Source: Dallia pectoralis (taxonomy: Eukaryota; Chordata; Actinopteri; Esociformes; Umbridae). From it: a stretch of DNA of 64,000 nucleotides. The stretch spans positions 5,797,953 to 5,861,952 of the forward strand of contig CM055740.1 in NCBI GenBank assembly GCA_029465975.1. The letters run 5' to 3'. Positions 12,029 to 24,129 of the stretch are shown here, piece after piece; within the stretch, counting starts at the first letter, position 1; the number at the start of each line of letters is the position of its first letter. The translations under genes were made by a program, and so were the position numbers. The notes under the pieces were generated by a model that was given only the letters and a program-made list of their open reading frames with translations, did not search any database and was not told the origin of the DNA.

Positions 12029-14536
12029 GTAAGCACGGACACTACTTCATATTCTCTCCTCGTTATGTTAATTGGGTTCTGTTACCGTGTTGAGTGTTAT
12101 GTTGATTGTGTTTACCAAACCATTAGGCTGGATTTTTACCATGAACAGCCAGCGTTCCTCAAAGGACCAGGGCTAAATGGACCATATTTATATGGAACAG
12201 CCTGACAACAGGTGGTTTCACTACGGAAACATCGATTCACATTCCCTGATTATCCATACTTGCATGGAAGGCTGAACTGCACTGAGACAGTCTCTGGGAC
12301 ATAGCGAGTATTCTCTAGACATGTTTTGGACAAGTATTGTGATTTTTCATTGATATTCTTAGATTCCCAACATATTTTTATTGAGTTGAAGGATATCCTC
12401 GTTAGCAGACTTTGCTATGTGACATTAACTTTCATCCCATTCTTGTCAAACATTTATATACACAGTGTACTCAATACACAGTACTGCAATATTTGTTTTC
12501 CGAAGCGGTTATTTAAATACGACACAAACAAATACGATAAATGCAGTTTTAGACTGGTCTTTGGTATGATCCGGCAGAGACACAGGTTGTGACATATTTT
12601 GTTTTAGCTGAGCACTGAGCAATCAACATCATTATCATGTATTGACTGACCTAGCCTGGTCTTCAGTGATTCTGATCACCATCAACGCACATCTGATAGC
12701 CCAGTCATTGACCCCGCCCTTTACCCCCCTCCCCCCCTCTCTCTTCTCTTCCATATTTCAAATAATCTTGTTTATGGCAACTGTTCTCTACTGGATTTCC
12801 CTGTAGATATAAGTGATGTGACAATATGCGCAGGCTGTTTTCTATAATAACCAGTCTCTGACTGCCCCAGGCACATCAGGGGCACTCATTGTGATCCAGA
12901 CTTACGATAACTCGATTACATAAGCCTTTTAATTCTCATAGAAACCGACTGGAGATGTTTTATTTGTGAACGGGGTATATGAACAGGGCCCAGAACCGGC
13001 TTATCTCTCTGGCTCACGGAGAAAAAGTGATTGGGTTCAATCTCTAGTCAAGGTTTCTCTGACGCACTCAAAATTGGATGTAAAATTTAGAAATGCAAGA
13101 AAATGATTTTATTGGAGATCTTAGAAGGAAGGCTATCACATTTTTTAAGGCCATTCAATATCCTGTAGACGGCACATGACTGGAGACAATTCTCAATAAT
13201 GACCCGAAGCGCAGCTCCAAACTATGCAATAACTATTTAGGGAAGAAGCAGTCACAATCTATTCTGCCTCTAATGGCGCGGCCATCCCAGTCAATAGATC
13301 TCAGACCAATTGAGCGGTGTTGGGAGCCGACTGGTACCTAAAAAGTGCTTGTCAATCCAATCCAATTTGTGGATCAAATACCTCAACAAATTGACAACTA
13401 AAATGCCCGAGGATCTGCAAGGCTCTAATGGCTGCGATTAGAGGATCCATTGACAAAAGCATAGTTTGAATGACAGAATTATCCCTCTGATTTAAAATGA
13501 TCATCTCTAACCACAAATGATTATACGACCGATTTGTTTAGCTTTATTTCCTACTCAAACTTTTTAATGTATGTTTTGATAGAAAACAAGGACATTTCTA
13601 AGTGACTATTGAACTTGTGTGTGTGTGTGTGTGTAGTGCTACAAACTTTTTTCCGACCTCATGTTTTATGTTCGTCTGACAGATGTTGAGCAGGAACAGC
13701 AGACCATGGAGGAGGACATGTTGAGCAGTCTCTTCACTTCAAAGGTACCGGGCAGATTACTCTGTGTCAGATCTGAAGTGTGTGTGTGTGTCTGTGTTCG
13801 TATGTGTGGGTGTGTGTGTGTGTGTGTGTTTGTGTGTGTGTGTCTCTGTGTTCTTATATGTGTGTGTGTGTCTGTGTTTGTGTGTGTGTTCGTATGTGTG
13901 TGTTTGTGTGTGTGTGTGTGTCTGTGTTCGTATGTGTGTTTGTGTGTCTGTGTTCGTGTGTGTTTCTGTGTTCGTATGTGTGTGTCTGTGTTCGTATGTG
14001 TGTGTCTGTGTTTGTGTCTGTATCTGTATGTGTGTGTCTGTGTTCATGTGTGTGTTTGTGTGTCTGTATCTGTATGTGTGTGTCTGTGTGCAGGTATTGA
14101 CCCAAAATTGCAGCAGCTCTTGTTTTAACTTGACAATATATAGATTCTGTTTGTTCAGAGGTTCATAGGTTTTTGTGTGAAGATATGATCTTAGATCCTA
14201 TTCATTGTATCATCAGCTAGTAATGTTCCGTCGTACAGTCACTAATCGTTTCGCATTGAAGCTTTCAAAATCTCCCTCGCACATAAATGCACTCTTCCCC
14301 GACACACCTGCATCCAGCCGGCCAAATGGGAATCACGTTAAAGCGGGTTCAGAAGGAACTCCTTCAGGTGTAACATTATTGCTTTCTTTATTCAGCCATT
14401 TATCACGGGGGATTCTCCGTAGACTGGCTGGAGGAAATGAAGGAGATGCAACTCGAACTAGTGGAGCTCGGAGACTGATTACCTGAGCTAATACCATTCA
14501 GATGGTTCTGACAGCGACACAGTTGAACGCTGTCCG

Positions 14537-14573
<37 letters not shown>

Positions 14574-16105
14574 ACGCACACACTCCCTACCCCATGCTCT
14601 CCTCGGCTGATAAATGAGAGAAGACGAGTGGGACACGGAGACGCGACGTTGACAAATAAGCTCTGTGATTTATGACTCATGGTGTTTCAGTGGGTCCCTG
14701 GACGCTGATAGTGGTAATGACTCAAGCTGGAGAGTCAAGGGAGGTCCTAGACACTTATGCCTTTTCCCCTTTAAAAATGATACATATTGCAGGATACAGA
14801 CATGTGAAATGGTTACACGGCTAATCAGTTTGCCGACGCCGGCGGAATTAAGTGGACTGTATTTCCCATGATTTGTCGGCGATCAATTAAATCGCTAACC
14901 AAGCCCGTTTTAATGACAAACGTACGCAACGGGTTTGCCCGGCGGTTCTTCTAAAAACAACATAGGCGAAATAAAACATGGATTGATTACAAAATGTTTT
15001 AGACATCGCGGACGTAGAATGGGCGGTCTCTTTATAACGACCATGGTAGAAATCCACTTGTGACTGATCTCTGCATCACAAAAACGTCATGAAATAGTAG
15101 GACGCGACAAGCCATTCAATAGAAGTGCAGACAGGGGCCATTTTAAAATGGCAGTCAATCGCTCAACTAATGAGCCTGGCATTATCGGATCCTTCAATAA
15201 ATAACTGACACACAGGGAGATGAGACAGTAACAAAGGACGAGGTTACATCCAAACGTAGCGCGAAATGAACTTTTCGTACAATTTAAAGTCATCCTACCC
15301 AATGTCTTACCACTCAGCGCTGTAGTAATCCGTTAAAACGGACGCTCGTTTGTATTTAAGGGAGGTTTTCCAAATGTCAACCTTGTAAGTAACTTACAAT
15401 AGTAGCCAGATAGACGGAGCCTTCCTTTCAGGTTCGTCTTAATGCTCGGTAGAGTCCTATGCCCGGCGATTCTCCCCCGAGGCCCTGCAAATTCATATTT
15501 AATGTCCACCAACTTGGATCTCTAAAAGAAAATAAGAGCATTGACTTTGCATCTATAAAGCCAAAGCTGATAGGCGAGTGGGTTTTGAGGTGATTTAAGA
15601 GCTACCTTCTTCAGTTCCTCATGACTGAGGGGTTTTTGATGGGCCTCACACACCATCCAACCCCAAGTCAACTCACGCACAGGTTCCACCACAGATACCG
15701 GCAGGGGCCGCACGCATCCAACCTCTCACAGAGACCTTAGGACTCGCATGTCTATCTTTAGCTGTGCATTCATAGTAGAATGTGTCTGTATGTGTCTGCT
15801 CAATAAAACTTCAAACTCAAATGTCTGCATGTCATTCCGGATGAAAGCAGAGCGTCCCCTACTGGCGCGTGTCCCTGGCGAACGTGTGCAGGTTGGTGAC
15901 CAGGCTGGTGAACCGCGGGTCCTGGATAGAACAGCCTTACAACAGTGAGGAGGACATGGGGGAGAGGCTTACCTCACATACCAGGGCCCTGGACCAGCTC
16001 CTGGAGCTGCAGCACATCTGCAGAGTACTACAGCCTCAGGAGGTGAGGAAGAAACACACACACACACACACATTCAGAGTACTACAGCCTCAGGAGGTGA
16101 GGAAG

Positions 16106-16136
<31 letters not shown>

Positions 16137-17560
16137 TTCAGAGTACTACAGCCTCAGGAGGTGAGGAAGAAACACACACACACATTCAGAGTACTACAGC
16201 CTCAGGAAGTGAGGAAGAAACACACACACACACACACATTCAGAGTACTACAGCCTCAGGAGGTGAGGAAGAAACACACACACACACATTCAGAGTACTA
16301 CAGCCTCAGGAGGTGAGGAAGAAACACACACACACACACTCAGAGTACTACAGCCTCAGGAGGTGAGGAAGAAACACACACACAACACACACACACACAT
16401 CCAGAGTACTACAGCCTCAGGAGGTGAGGAAGAAACACACACACACACACACAAACTGTCACAATTAATCCAAGGTGCAGGGAAAGCCAAATACAGATCC
16501 GGAGGATCACATTCGTGGAGGTTTAATATATAATTAAAACGAACAAAAACAACGAACGGATAAAACATATACTGTGTGAAATCAAATGCGCTTACACAAA
16601 GCGACTTATAAAATACATTCAAACAAAAGTAACAAGCACTACAAGGACCAACACTGAACAACATGAAACGTAACGTCAAACAGCGAGAAGCCCAGTGCCA
16701 CCACACCCAGTGACTTAAGTAGCCCTGCTAATTAACAAACTCAAACAAGGTGTGCATAATCAACTCAAACCGACATGAAGGAGAAGGTGAGAACAACACA
16801 GAAAGAACGAAAATAGGACGACTAGTCCTACTAGTCGCCGCACAAACACACACAAACACACACACACACACAAACACACACACATACAGACACCACTGAG
16901 GCTCACCAGCTACGAGCACCAGTACCCCTCACAGTAAGCACCGGTCGTTAAACGAGGCCTCTCCTCTCAGTCTCTTTCCCAAGTGTCGGCACCACGTCAG
17001 CGTTCACACCATCTGTTTCTCAGCACCTTATACATCATCCGGGCTAATGGCTCTTTGGCCTGGCTGGACAAATACCAGCTTTGTCGTGCACAAAGGATTC
17101 TCGCGCACAAAGGCAGACAACGACACATCGGTTTAACACAAAGTCGCTCAGGTCTTTACTCCCGTAAGTTTCTCCTGCGTTCAACACGTCGACTACAAGA
17201 ACCGATTGTTCACTTACCATCTAATCTAGCCAGACATTGACATGTGCCCATTTTAGGAGACGATCGACGTTAATCGCATCACCGTGAGTGGCCGTAATGT
17301 TTTGGGTCATCGTTGTGTGTGACGTGTGGGACAGGAAACACATGGCGCGGTGTGGAATGTGCTTTCATGTCGTTACGCCCCGACGACGTGTCTCATTCTG
17401 TCTTTATCCACAGCTGCTCGTCAACTCCCAGCAGTACTTAGACGGCGACCAGAACAGTGACAACCCTCTCAAAAGGAAATCCCCGTATATTTTTAAGAGG
17501 CAAGTGAAAAACACCAAGACTCGGAGGCCGTACATACTGAAGCGAAGTACATTTTACTGA
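11968..17560 (+). CDS. nts: nts, neurotensin/neuromedin N precursor (four coding exons)
   Basis: Coding exons are 11968-12028, 13683-13744, 15851-16042 and 17414-17560, joining in phase to a 153-residue secreted precursor. Residues 1-20 form a hydrophobic signal peptide (MQTQLVGALVILLTCGVFCS). The middle matches the NTS prohormone: an acidic segment followed by MLSSLFTSK, then SLANVC and LHKIC-like LQHIC. Near the C-terminus, paired Lys-Arg sites release neuromedin N-like KSPYIF (127-132) and neurotensin QVKNTKTRRPYIL (135-147), leaving a STFY tail. The RRPYIL receptor-binding core is intact; the neuromedin N ends in Phe where mammals have Leu. The peptide acts on neurotensin GPCRs in brain and gut (family knowledge). 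An ATTAAA at 17862 may be the poly(A) signal. Odd points: a triplicated promoter module, and an array that duplicates the exon 3 donor. Confidence 0.97.
13090..13610 (+). mobile_element. Tc1-like relic (family A) in nts intron 1
   Basis: The plus strand resembles the C-terminal half of the same Tc1-like transposase as at 7680, with decayed frames, followed by its 3' end (AAAACAAGGACATTTCTAAG is a characteristic stretch). It ends about 70 bp before exon 2. Confidence 0.75.
13683..13744 (+). CDS. nts: nts coding exon 2
   Basis: The acceptor is GTCTGACAG and the donor GTACCG (13745). It encodes DVEQEQQTMEEDMLSSLFTSK, matching the acidic segment that ends in TSK in mammalian NTS. Joining with exon 1 restores the Asp codon, and the exon ends in phase 0. 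Confidence 0.95.
13770..14095. repeat. TG-rich minisatellite in nts intron 2
   Basis: Degenerate units of TGTGTGTCTGTGTTCGTA type for about 325 bp, starting roughly 25 bp after the exon 2 donor. Cys/Val-rich plus frames and Thr/His-rich minus frames are artefacts. Confidence 0.95.
14537..14582. repeat. (CA)n microsatellite in nts intron 2
   Basis: CA dinucleotide run with CG interruptions at its right end. Confidence 0.9.
15851..16042 (+). CDS. nts: nts coding exon 3
   Basis: Sixty-four codons from SVPYWRVSLANVC to RVLQPQE, with donor GTGAGG at 16043. The acceptor is taken as GAAAGCAG at 15843-15850; an alternative AG three bases earlier would add one Gln. The upstream pyrimidine tract is weak. 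The last 22 bases and the donor are repeated seven more times downstream. Confidence 0.92.
16021..16455 (+). repeat. tandem array of the nts exon 3 end plus splice donor, eight copies
   Basis: The unit CAGAGTACTACAGCCTCAGG followed by AGGTGAGGAAGAAA and a variable (CA)n occurs eight times. The first copy is the genuine end of exon 3. GT donors therefore occur at 16043, 16097, 16161, 16209, 16263, 16313, 16363 and 16424. The array lengthened by copying exon-intron boundary sequence; unit lengths differ because of the CA tract. Confidence 0.96.
16456..17413 (+). other. rest of nts intron 3
   Basis: About 950 bp with no exon recognised. It holds a short (CA)n run near 16838-16888. The segment 16460-16730 has a retroelement-like feel but I could not assign it. 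Confidence 0.5.
17414..17560 (+). CDS. nts: nts coding exon 4 (neuromedin N and neurotensin)
   Basis: The acceptor is TTATCCACAG. The 48 codons and TGA carry both active peptides, each flanked by Lys-Arg. All processing sites are intact. Confidence 0.97.
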   Translation: MLVNSQQYLDGDQNSDNPLKRKSPYIFKRQVKNTKTRRPYILKRSTFY

Positions 17561-17861
17561 CGCCATTCCGGGAGGAGGAGGAGACATCATTGTTTGTGGA
17601 TATGTGACTGTGTGTGTTCCCTCTTGTAACGTCGCAATGGCTGTTTTCTCTGTGTTCTATCGATACAGACGATTTCTCGACTCTGTGTCCCTGTCTGTAT
17701 GTAGGTCTGTACCGACATTATAGACCTTCTCGTGCTTCATGAGGCAAGGATCGTTGTAAACAAAAGCAAGCAAAAGCAGTAAGAAACTGGGTATCTTTCC
17801 AGGGACTTTCTGTTTAGTCTATTTATTTTCCGCACAACGTATTTATTTTATTCCCGTTGCG

Positions 17862-17867
17862 ATTAAA
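17862..17867 (+). promoter_or_regulatory. candidate nts polyadenylation signal
   Basis: ATTAAA about 300 bases after the nts stop codon, a plausible 3' UTR length. Confidence 0.4.
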
Positions 17868-18139
17868 GAATTCATATTTCAAAACCACTGAGACGTGACA
17901 AGTCTTTTATCAGATAGCACGTATTCATTTGGTATAAGGTATATATTTTTCACTGGTTTCCTTTCAACTCACCTTTGAATCTCTTTTGGAACAAACTGGA
18001 GAATGAGAAACATTGTTCTAGATACATTTACAAATGATGGTGCATTTGAAAGAAATGCCGCTATTGAACATTGATGTGTTAAAGGTTGCAGATTCAATTC
18101 AACACACAGTCAGTGAAATGCAAGGGAAATTCTGTGTAT
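17868..18139. other. intergenic, nothing recognised
   Basis: AT-rich sequence downstream of nts without a gene or a repeat that I can support. Confidence 0.5.
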
Positions 18140-18341
18140 AGAGTCTCAAAATCCCTGTGGTGAAAGTGTGTGTAGTCTCAAAATTCCTGTGGTGAAAGTG
18201 TGTGTATAATGTCTCAAAATTCCTGTGGTGAAAGTGTGTGTATAATGTCTCAAAATTCCTGTGGTGAAAGTGTGTGTATAGAGTCTCCAAATTAATGTGG
18301 TGAAGGTGTGTGCTTTGACTCTCCAAATCACTGTGGTGAAA
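18140..18341. repeat. 36-bp minisatellite, six copies
   Basis: The core is GTCTCAAAATTCCTGTGGTG followed by AAAGTGTGTGTATAAT. The outer copies are more diverged. Minus-strand frames rich in His/Thr/Phe are repeat artefacts. Confidence 0.9.
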
Positions 18342-19565
18342 GATCACCAGAGAAATGATTCTGACATGGAACTGACATTTATCTGCGATGCATGCTCTGT
18401 AAACCGGGAAACATGTATTGCTCCAAACTGTCTTTGCCCAAATTAAAATCTGCTAATGCAACCACAATTACAATGCGTATAGACATTTGATATGCAAAAA
18501 CGTATAAGCAAAAGGAATGACATGGCCAGTGTTCGCTTTGGGCCTATTAAACAATGACTTCTCAGATTGAAGCCTTATATCTGGATATCATGTTCTCAAT
18601 TAAATGTATACATTTAATCACAAAACATATAATCCACTTCTTGTTCAGAGAGGGACACAATAACTTCTGTCTTAAAGTTCGAGTTTTAATTATCTCTCTA
18701 TTAATTATCTCTCTATTAATTATCTCTGCAGCCAATTTAATTGTGTCCTAGCATCAGTGTCACAACAACACCAGATCAACTGGCTCCTAAGATCTACAGA
18801 TCCAACCCATTACATTTTCCACCAGTGATTTACTGAAAATGGTTTGTATTTTAATAATCTCAAGATTATCTTAAAATGTCGGATATTGTATGAGTGTATT
18901 CGCTCCCATTGTAGAAGCTAGTATGTTTGAGCAGCAAACTGTCGTCCAACCAGATACGAAATACACTGTGATTTCGTGCATCGAGAACATATTCAAGTTG
19001 CTCTCGAATCATTATTAAGTAAGACCAAACTAATGCTGACCAGTCTAATAATTCTGTAAACCACAACAACATTAATTCAATTCATTTTATATTTAAATAT
19101 ACAAAAGTGGATATAAAGTTAATGTGAACACAGCTGGGATTACCGAATACCCATGTGTCTAATGTCAAGATCGGAATAAATATCTCCATATATTCCAGAG
19201 ACATGCAGTTGATACATAAACAAAATGGTGGACACGGATCATGCCTAATATAGGAAATAAATTATACAAATCTAGTTTCATGGAGTTCTCCAATCTCCAT
19301 TGACCATTGTCCTAGATACGGGCCGATTAGAGCATGTCCATTAATTAACATGTACCCAGCATGTATGTACACTGACTTACCAACAGATGGCAGTATAATA
19401 CAATGCACGTTTTAACCTCAGATGTTGACACAGGGAATGGAGTAGAGAGTAGGACAGAGTAGTAGAATAAATGTAAATAGAAAATGAATAAATCTGGGCT
19501 TACTATAGTCTAACATTTCAGACCCCTTACTAACAACCTGTATTTTCGACTTTTCCGCATTATAG
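18342..19565. other. intergenic, no gene seen
   Basis: AT-rich with no coding frame of note. A short triplicated ATTAATTATCTCTCT motif lies at about 18686-18726. Confidence 0.5.
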
Positions 19566-19747
19566 CAGGGGTGTAAAAACGGTTCCACAGAGGGTTTAAT
19601 GTATGCAGGTTTTAGTTCCCAGCTCAGACCTAAAAAAACAAGGGAAGGAAGAACCTAACAAATTTGTGACCTAATTAATCAATCAAGTACAAGGTGAGAG
19701 CAAAGACCTGTAGACACTCTGCCCTCCATGGAACGGTTTGACACCTG
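19566..19747. mobile_element. foldback/MITE-like element
   Basis: The left end CAGGGGTGTAAAAACGGTTC and the reverse complement of the right end (CAGGTGTCAAACCGTTCCAT) match well, giving terminal inverted repeats of about 28 bp around 125 bp. It resembles a common non-autonomous hairpin repeat of fish genomes. The target duplication is unclear. Confidence 0.65.
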
Positions 19748-20247
19748 TGCATTATAGTTTACATTTACGGTTGCTTCAGAAAGCCCATTTGAATCAAGAC
19801 ATTTGTTGTCTAAATGTGTGGTGTTTTTAACTAGTTAGGGTTCCATCCACCAGTGATAAAGCATTTACAGGATCAACACATGTGTTTGTCCATTGGCTCT
19901 CATGTGATCTCTATAGATCCCAATGGATCTCAGAAGATCTCACTGGATCTCAGCAGACAGTTGTCCATAGCATCAGCTGTCTCACCAGCTCTAATACAGA
20001 CACAACAGATGATGCTCTATGTGAATTCAACATGCTATAAGCCTTCATAAACATCTGCAGCATACAGCAGTAATGTTCAGTCCTGTGGTGGCTTCAGCCC
20101 TGACGTACTTCTCTTCAATTCTATTCCTGTTTAGAGTTAGAACGCAGCCTGACAGTTAAAAGCTTGTCGCTTCGTTCCGGCTCGCTGTCTGCATACGTGA
20201 GCTTCTTCAATTAGCCGGGCTCTCTCACTGTCTCCCCCCCCTGTTTC

Positions 20248-20281
<34 letters not shown>

Positions 20282-21083
20282 AGTAAATGAAAGTCATTCT
20301 CTCGTCTGGACCGTGGACAGCGAATTCTCTCCGTGAGCGAGAAACAAGCACAAGGCAGTCAGATCAAGATAATGGCCTGTGTGAAGGAATGAGATTAGTT
20401 TCCTTTGTGAGAAATGTGATTGTGTGAATTGGATGATGGCATAACAAGGGCAACCTTGTAGCGGCGCTCCAGCAAGCTGGTAATTAGTCGGTCGTATGGG
20501 CGCCATCACTGAACTCATCACAAAGGGGACACGAGGACTGGCTGTGTCAAATCTGTTTATTGTCACGGCGACTATCGTCCTGACTGTCAATGACAAATTT
20601 CCATTCTAAAATCGGGGCTAAATGCCTGGCTCCCTGCCGTGCGAGAGATGCAGATTTATCTCTGCGTTTATTCTTTTTTTCTTGTCCTCCCCCTGGTTTA
20701 ATCTGCCCTGTTATGTTAACGTCCGCGTCCCGCTACCCTGGTCTCGATCTTTATGTCCGCACACCCCAACTCACAAACACAGACTAAACCTGGCCGGATT
20801 TGAATATCCCATTAAAACAAATAAAAAACAATTTGTCTTGGATTTGTCTTTGCGTTTGTGACAGAGATCTGGCTGGCTAGAAACAGACAGAGCTTTGAAT
20901 GTTCAGTTGAAGCCGGGTCGTTGTTACAAGCGCCGAGACATTGTGTTCCAGTGTCGTCGTCACCGGACGGGCGTGTCGCCGAGGCGTCTGTCACGCTGGA
21001 AGCACATCTGCACAACAGGACAATGCCAGTGAAACACTGTTCACACAAGTCCCGCTCTCGCTCGCTCTTTCTCCCTCTACGTC

Positions 21084-21128
<45 letters not shown>

Positions 21129-21839
21129 AACACAGACGCACACACTTTCTCTCCGTTCTCTCTGTGTGGAAGGCTGATTTCCACGGACATGCGTCTCCCA
21201 CTCTGTGCTCTGCTGTGTTCTGACATTTATAGAAGTGGCCCATGAAGACGGTCGTTGGTACTAGTCAGAATTGGGGGGGGTGGATCGGGCGAGTAGGGGG
21301 TGAGAGCGCACGTGTGTGTGTGCTTGTGTGATGAGCTGGGGGGAGAGGGGGCAGTGGGGCTTCAACTGGCCCATTGTGTCTCCTCGCAGGCAACAATTAG
21401 AACAACATTACCCCCTCCTACGTTCCTTCGCCTCTCCACTGCGAAACGTTATTGCTTGTCCTTCAGCGGGGGGGGGGCCCTGGCCTGATAGTTTGGTCTT
21501 TGTTCTGGTCCCACGCGGCAGCGAACAGGCGTTTGGCTTTTCGGTTTAAGAGACACACCCCGGGAGAGCAGGAGCAGAGATATCTGCGTGCGGCATGCTG
21601 GGAACCCTGACATTAATCTTTAATTAAGACCTATTCAATTCTAAGTTACAGCACTGGAGTCAAACTCGGGGAGTGAAGGGTTAGATAAGAGAACGAGGCT
21701 CGGGAGTGGGTGTGTATAATTTGTGTGTATGAGCGTCTGTGTGTGTGTATGAGCGTCTGTGTGTGTGTGTTTGTGAGCGTGGTGAGTGCAGAATGAAGCG
21801 TTACAGCTACTGGTTGAGCTCATTCTGTCCCCTCAAAGT
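19748..21839. other. intergenic region with CT microsatellites
   Basis: No gene supported. There are (CT)n runs at about 20248-20280 and 21089-21126, a GC-richer stretch at 20900-21060, and GT-rich repeats at 21712-21775. Short frames of 60-120 codons have no recognisable family. Confidence 0.5.
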
Positions 21840-22211
21840 CCAGAGCCCATCTTTCTACTCTGGCATTAGATATCGGCCCATCTTTCTACTCTGGCATTAG
21901 ATATCGGCCCGTCTTTCTGCTCAGGCATTAGATATCGGCACATCTTTCTACTCTGGCATTAGATATCGGCCCATCTTTCTACTCTGGCATTAGATATCGG
22001 CCCGTCTTTCTGCTCAGGCATTAGATATCGGCACATCTTTCTACTCTGGCATTAGATATCGGCCCATCTTTCTACTCTGGCATTAGATAAAAGCCCATCT
22101 TTCTACTCTGGCATTAGATATCGGCACATCTTTCTACTCTGGCATTAGATATCGGCCCATATTTCTGCTCTGGCATTAGATATCGGCCCATCTTTCTACT
22201 CTGGCATTAGA
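21840..22211. repeat. 31-bp minisatellite, 12 copies
   Basis: The unit is CCCATCTTTCTACTCTGGCA followed by TTAGATATCGG. Variants (GTCTTTCTGCTCAGG; CACATC) recur in blocks, suggesting that groups of units were duplicated together. Confidence 0.95.
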
Positions 22212-23329
22212 TCGTAGTATCGTCAGGGAGGGAGTTTGTGAATCTAGAAGGGTAAAGGTATACAGCTTTTCTACATAATACGATCTGTCTCAGCATACAG
22301 CGCCAAATGTTACACCTTTGATCCACTGGCAGCTAACCAGGTGGTTTCTAGGTTGTCATGTGTTTTCCTCAGTCTTTCTCCAGCCTGTGGTTACGGTCAG
22401 TGTGTTGGTGGGAATCTTTGCTTCTACCACACAGCGGCTCCATGAGTTCCAGTCGTGTAGTGACAGCTGTTCTCTCATATCCTTCCAGAGAAATTCCACA
22501 TAAAAGTCCCATCAGACTACATGCAACCGTTTTATTTGGGATTAAATGAACGCCTTGAATTGGGAACAAAGACAAGCATCCCCTCCAAGAGAAGCATAGG
22601 GCAGGGACCTAATTGTTTTAACTCATCGGTTCTTCTCCCAGGTGAGGAAACATATTGCATCCTGAAAATGAACATTGGGGAAATTCTGCTCAGGAAAAAT
22701 GTACTGTACAGCACTAAGTGCCAAGTGTCCCAATTTGCAACCTATTCTGACCTAGTGCACTAGATTTTCCAAGACCCATTGGGAATAAGGCGTGATTTAG
22801 GATGCACATACAGCTTTCTCCCTGCGGCTAGACGTGTAGACGTGTAGAGAATAAGAGACAGATGCGAGGTTTGCACCTTTGTGAGGCAAAGCAATTGGGA
22901 TCAATTAAGCCTTCTCTTGCCGTGGGGACTACACACCAGGAGGCTCCAAGAGGCTCCGGCAACGCCCGAAGCCCTGTTCTTTTATCGGCACTCTTCCTGA
23001 AGACCTGGCAAATGTCACGAGAGAGAACAGAGGGGGAAAGTAAGAGAGAGGAAAGAGCTGAAGTGAGACACTTTCCTTGTTAATTCCACTTGATCTTTCA
23101 TTTCATAAGCGTAACCCCATGCGGTTGGTATCTGGCACGGAAATAACAGTACTGAACACTGCGTTAACTGTTCTCTCCAGCACATAACTTTCAGGTCTGG
23201 TTATTTTGCAAATAGACGACACTTTTCTGGTCCGTGTATCCAGACTGGTCCAGTTTTTCCTCTGCGGTTAACGCAGATCCAGCATGCAGTCGGACTCTCC
23301 TCAACAGCATGTTGTGGTCTGGATGTCCT
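22212..23329. other. intergenic, with a dispersed palindromic repeat near 22722-22805
   Basis: No gene seen. The segment near 22722-22805 resembles a degenerate copy of a dispersed salmonid-type repeat built around a TAGTGCACTA core; similar relics lie near 58775-58875 and 35600-35660. Confidence 0.4.
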
Positions 23330-23785
23330 GAACCTCTTCCTCTGTCTTCCTCTTCCTCATGAGCAGACAATCCATCATAGCCTCCATACTAAGGATATGA
23401 CAGACAAGTGGCAAGTCTGACAAACGTCTTTCTTTTTCCCACTCTGCCTTGGTCAGCATGCTAGAGTCACCTCATCACTGTTGGCGTTAATATTGGTTAA
23501 GTGAGAGTGAAATTAGACACTCTCATTTGTCTTCTTGCTCTCTTGCTTCCTGTGTATTTCTCAGAACAAGGATAGACGGACAAGACTGGGCAAAGTTCTT
23601 TGTTTCTGACCATTTCGGGCCTGAAATCATACACGCAAACGCTTCTACTGAAGACACTCAACTAGTCTAGAGAAGGGCACTTCAACCTAGATTAGCTGTT
23701 TTTAGAGGTGCTAATATATTAGCTAGCACAACGTTCCATAACATTACAGGTATAGTGATTGCTAATAGTGGGCCTGGCTTGCAGT
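23330..23785 (-). mobile_element. Tc1-like relic (family A, 5' half)
   Basis: The minus strand resembles the N-terminal (DNA-binding) part of the family A transposase and its 5' flank, with decayed frames. It complements the C-terminal pieces at 7680 and 13090. Confidence 0.7.
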
Positions 23786-24129
23786 ACGGCGGTTGAAAAT
23801 TATTAGCCCCTAATGAAATGATAAGTCAGTTTGGTGAGACTGCAGGAGCCAGGAGCCCAACTGATCAAAAGGCAAACCAGAAAATTCACACAGCCCATCA
23901 AACCCGACGGTGACACTTTACCTCTTCTATTCACACACTGCCAGTGGTACCATGGCAACCAGGAATCGATTTGACTGGTGTCGGCTGCAGCTGCATCTGG
24001 TGTGCTTATTATTATGGGGTATCGGTTTTGACATGCCATTATGGCAGGTCTCTAAAGCATGCATTAGATATGGTTGCCAAGCTACAGTACGCTGGCTGCT
24101 GTGTAGACTCACCTTCAGGTCCCTTTGAA

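Noticed and set aside
16456..16730. Possible retroelement LTR in nts intron 3
   Set aside because: The TGTCACAATTAATCC start looks LTR-like, but I could not find a matching CA end or target duplication.
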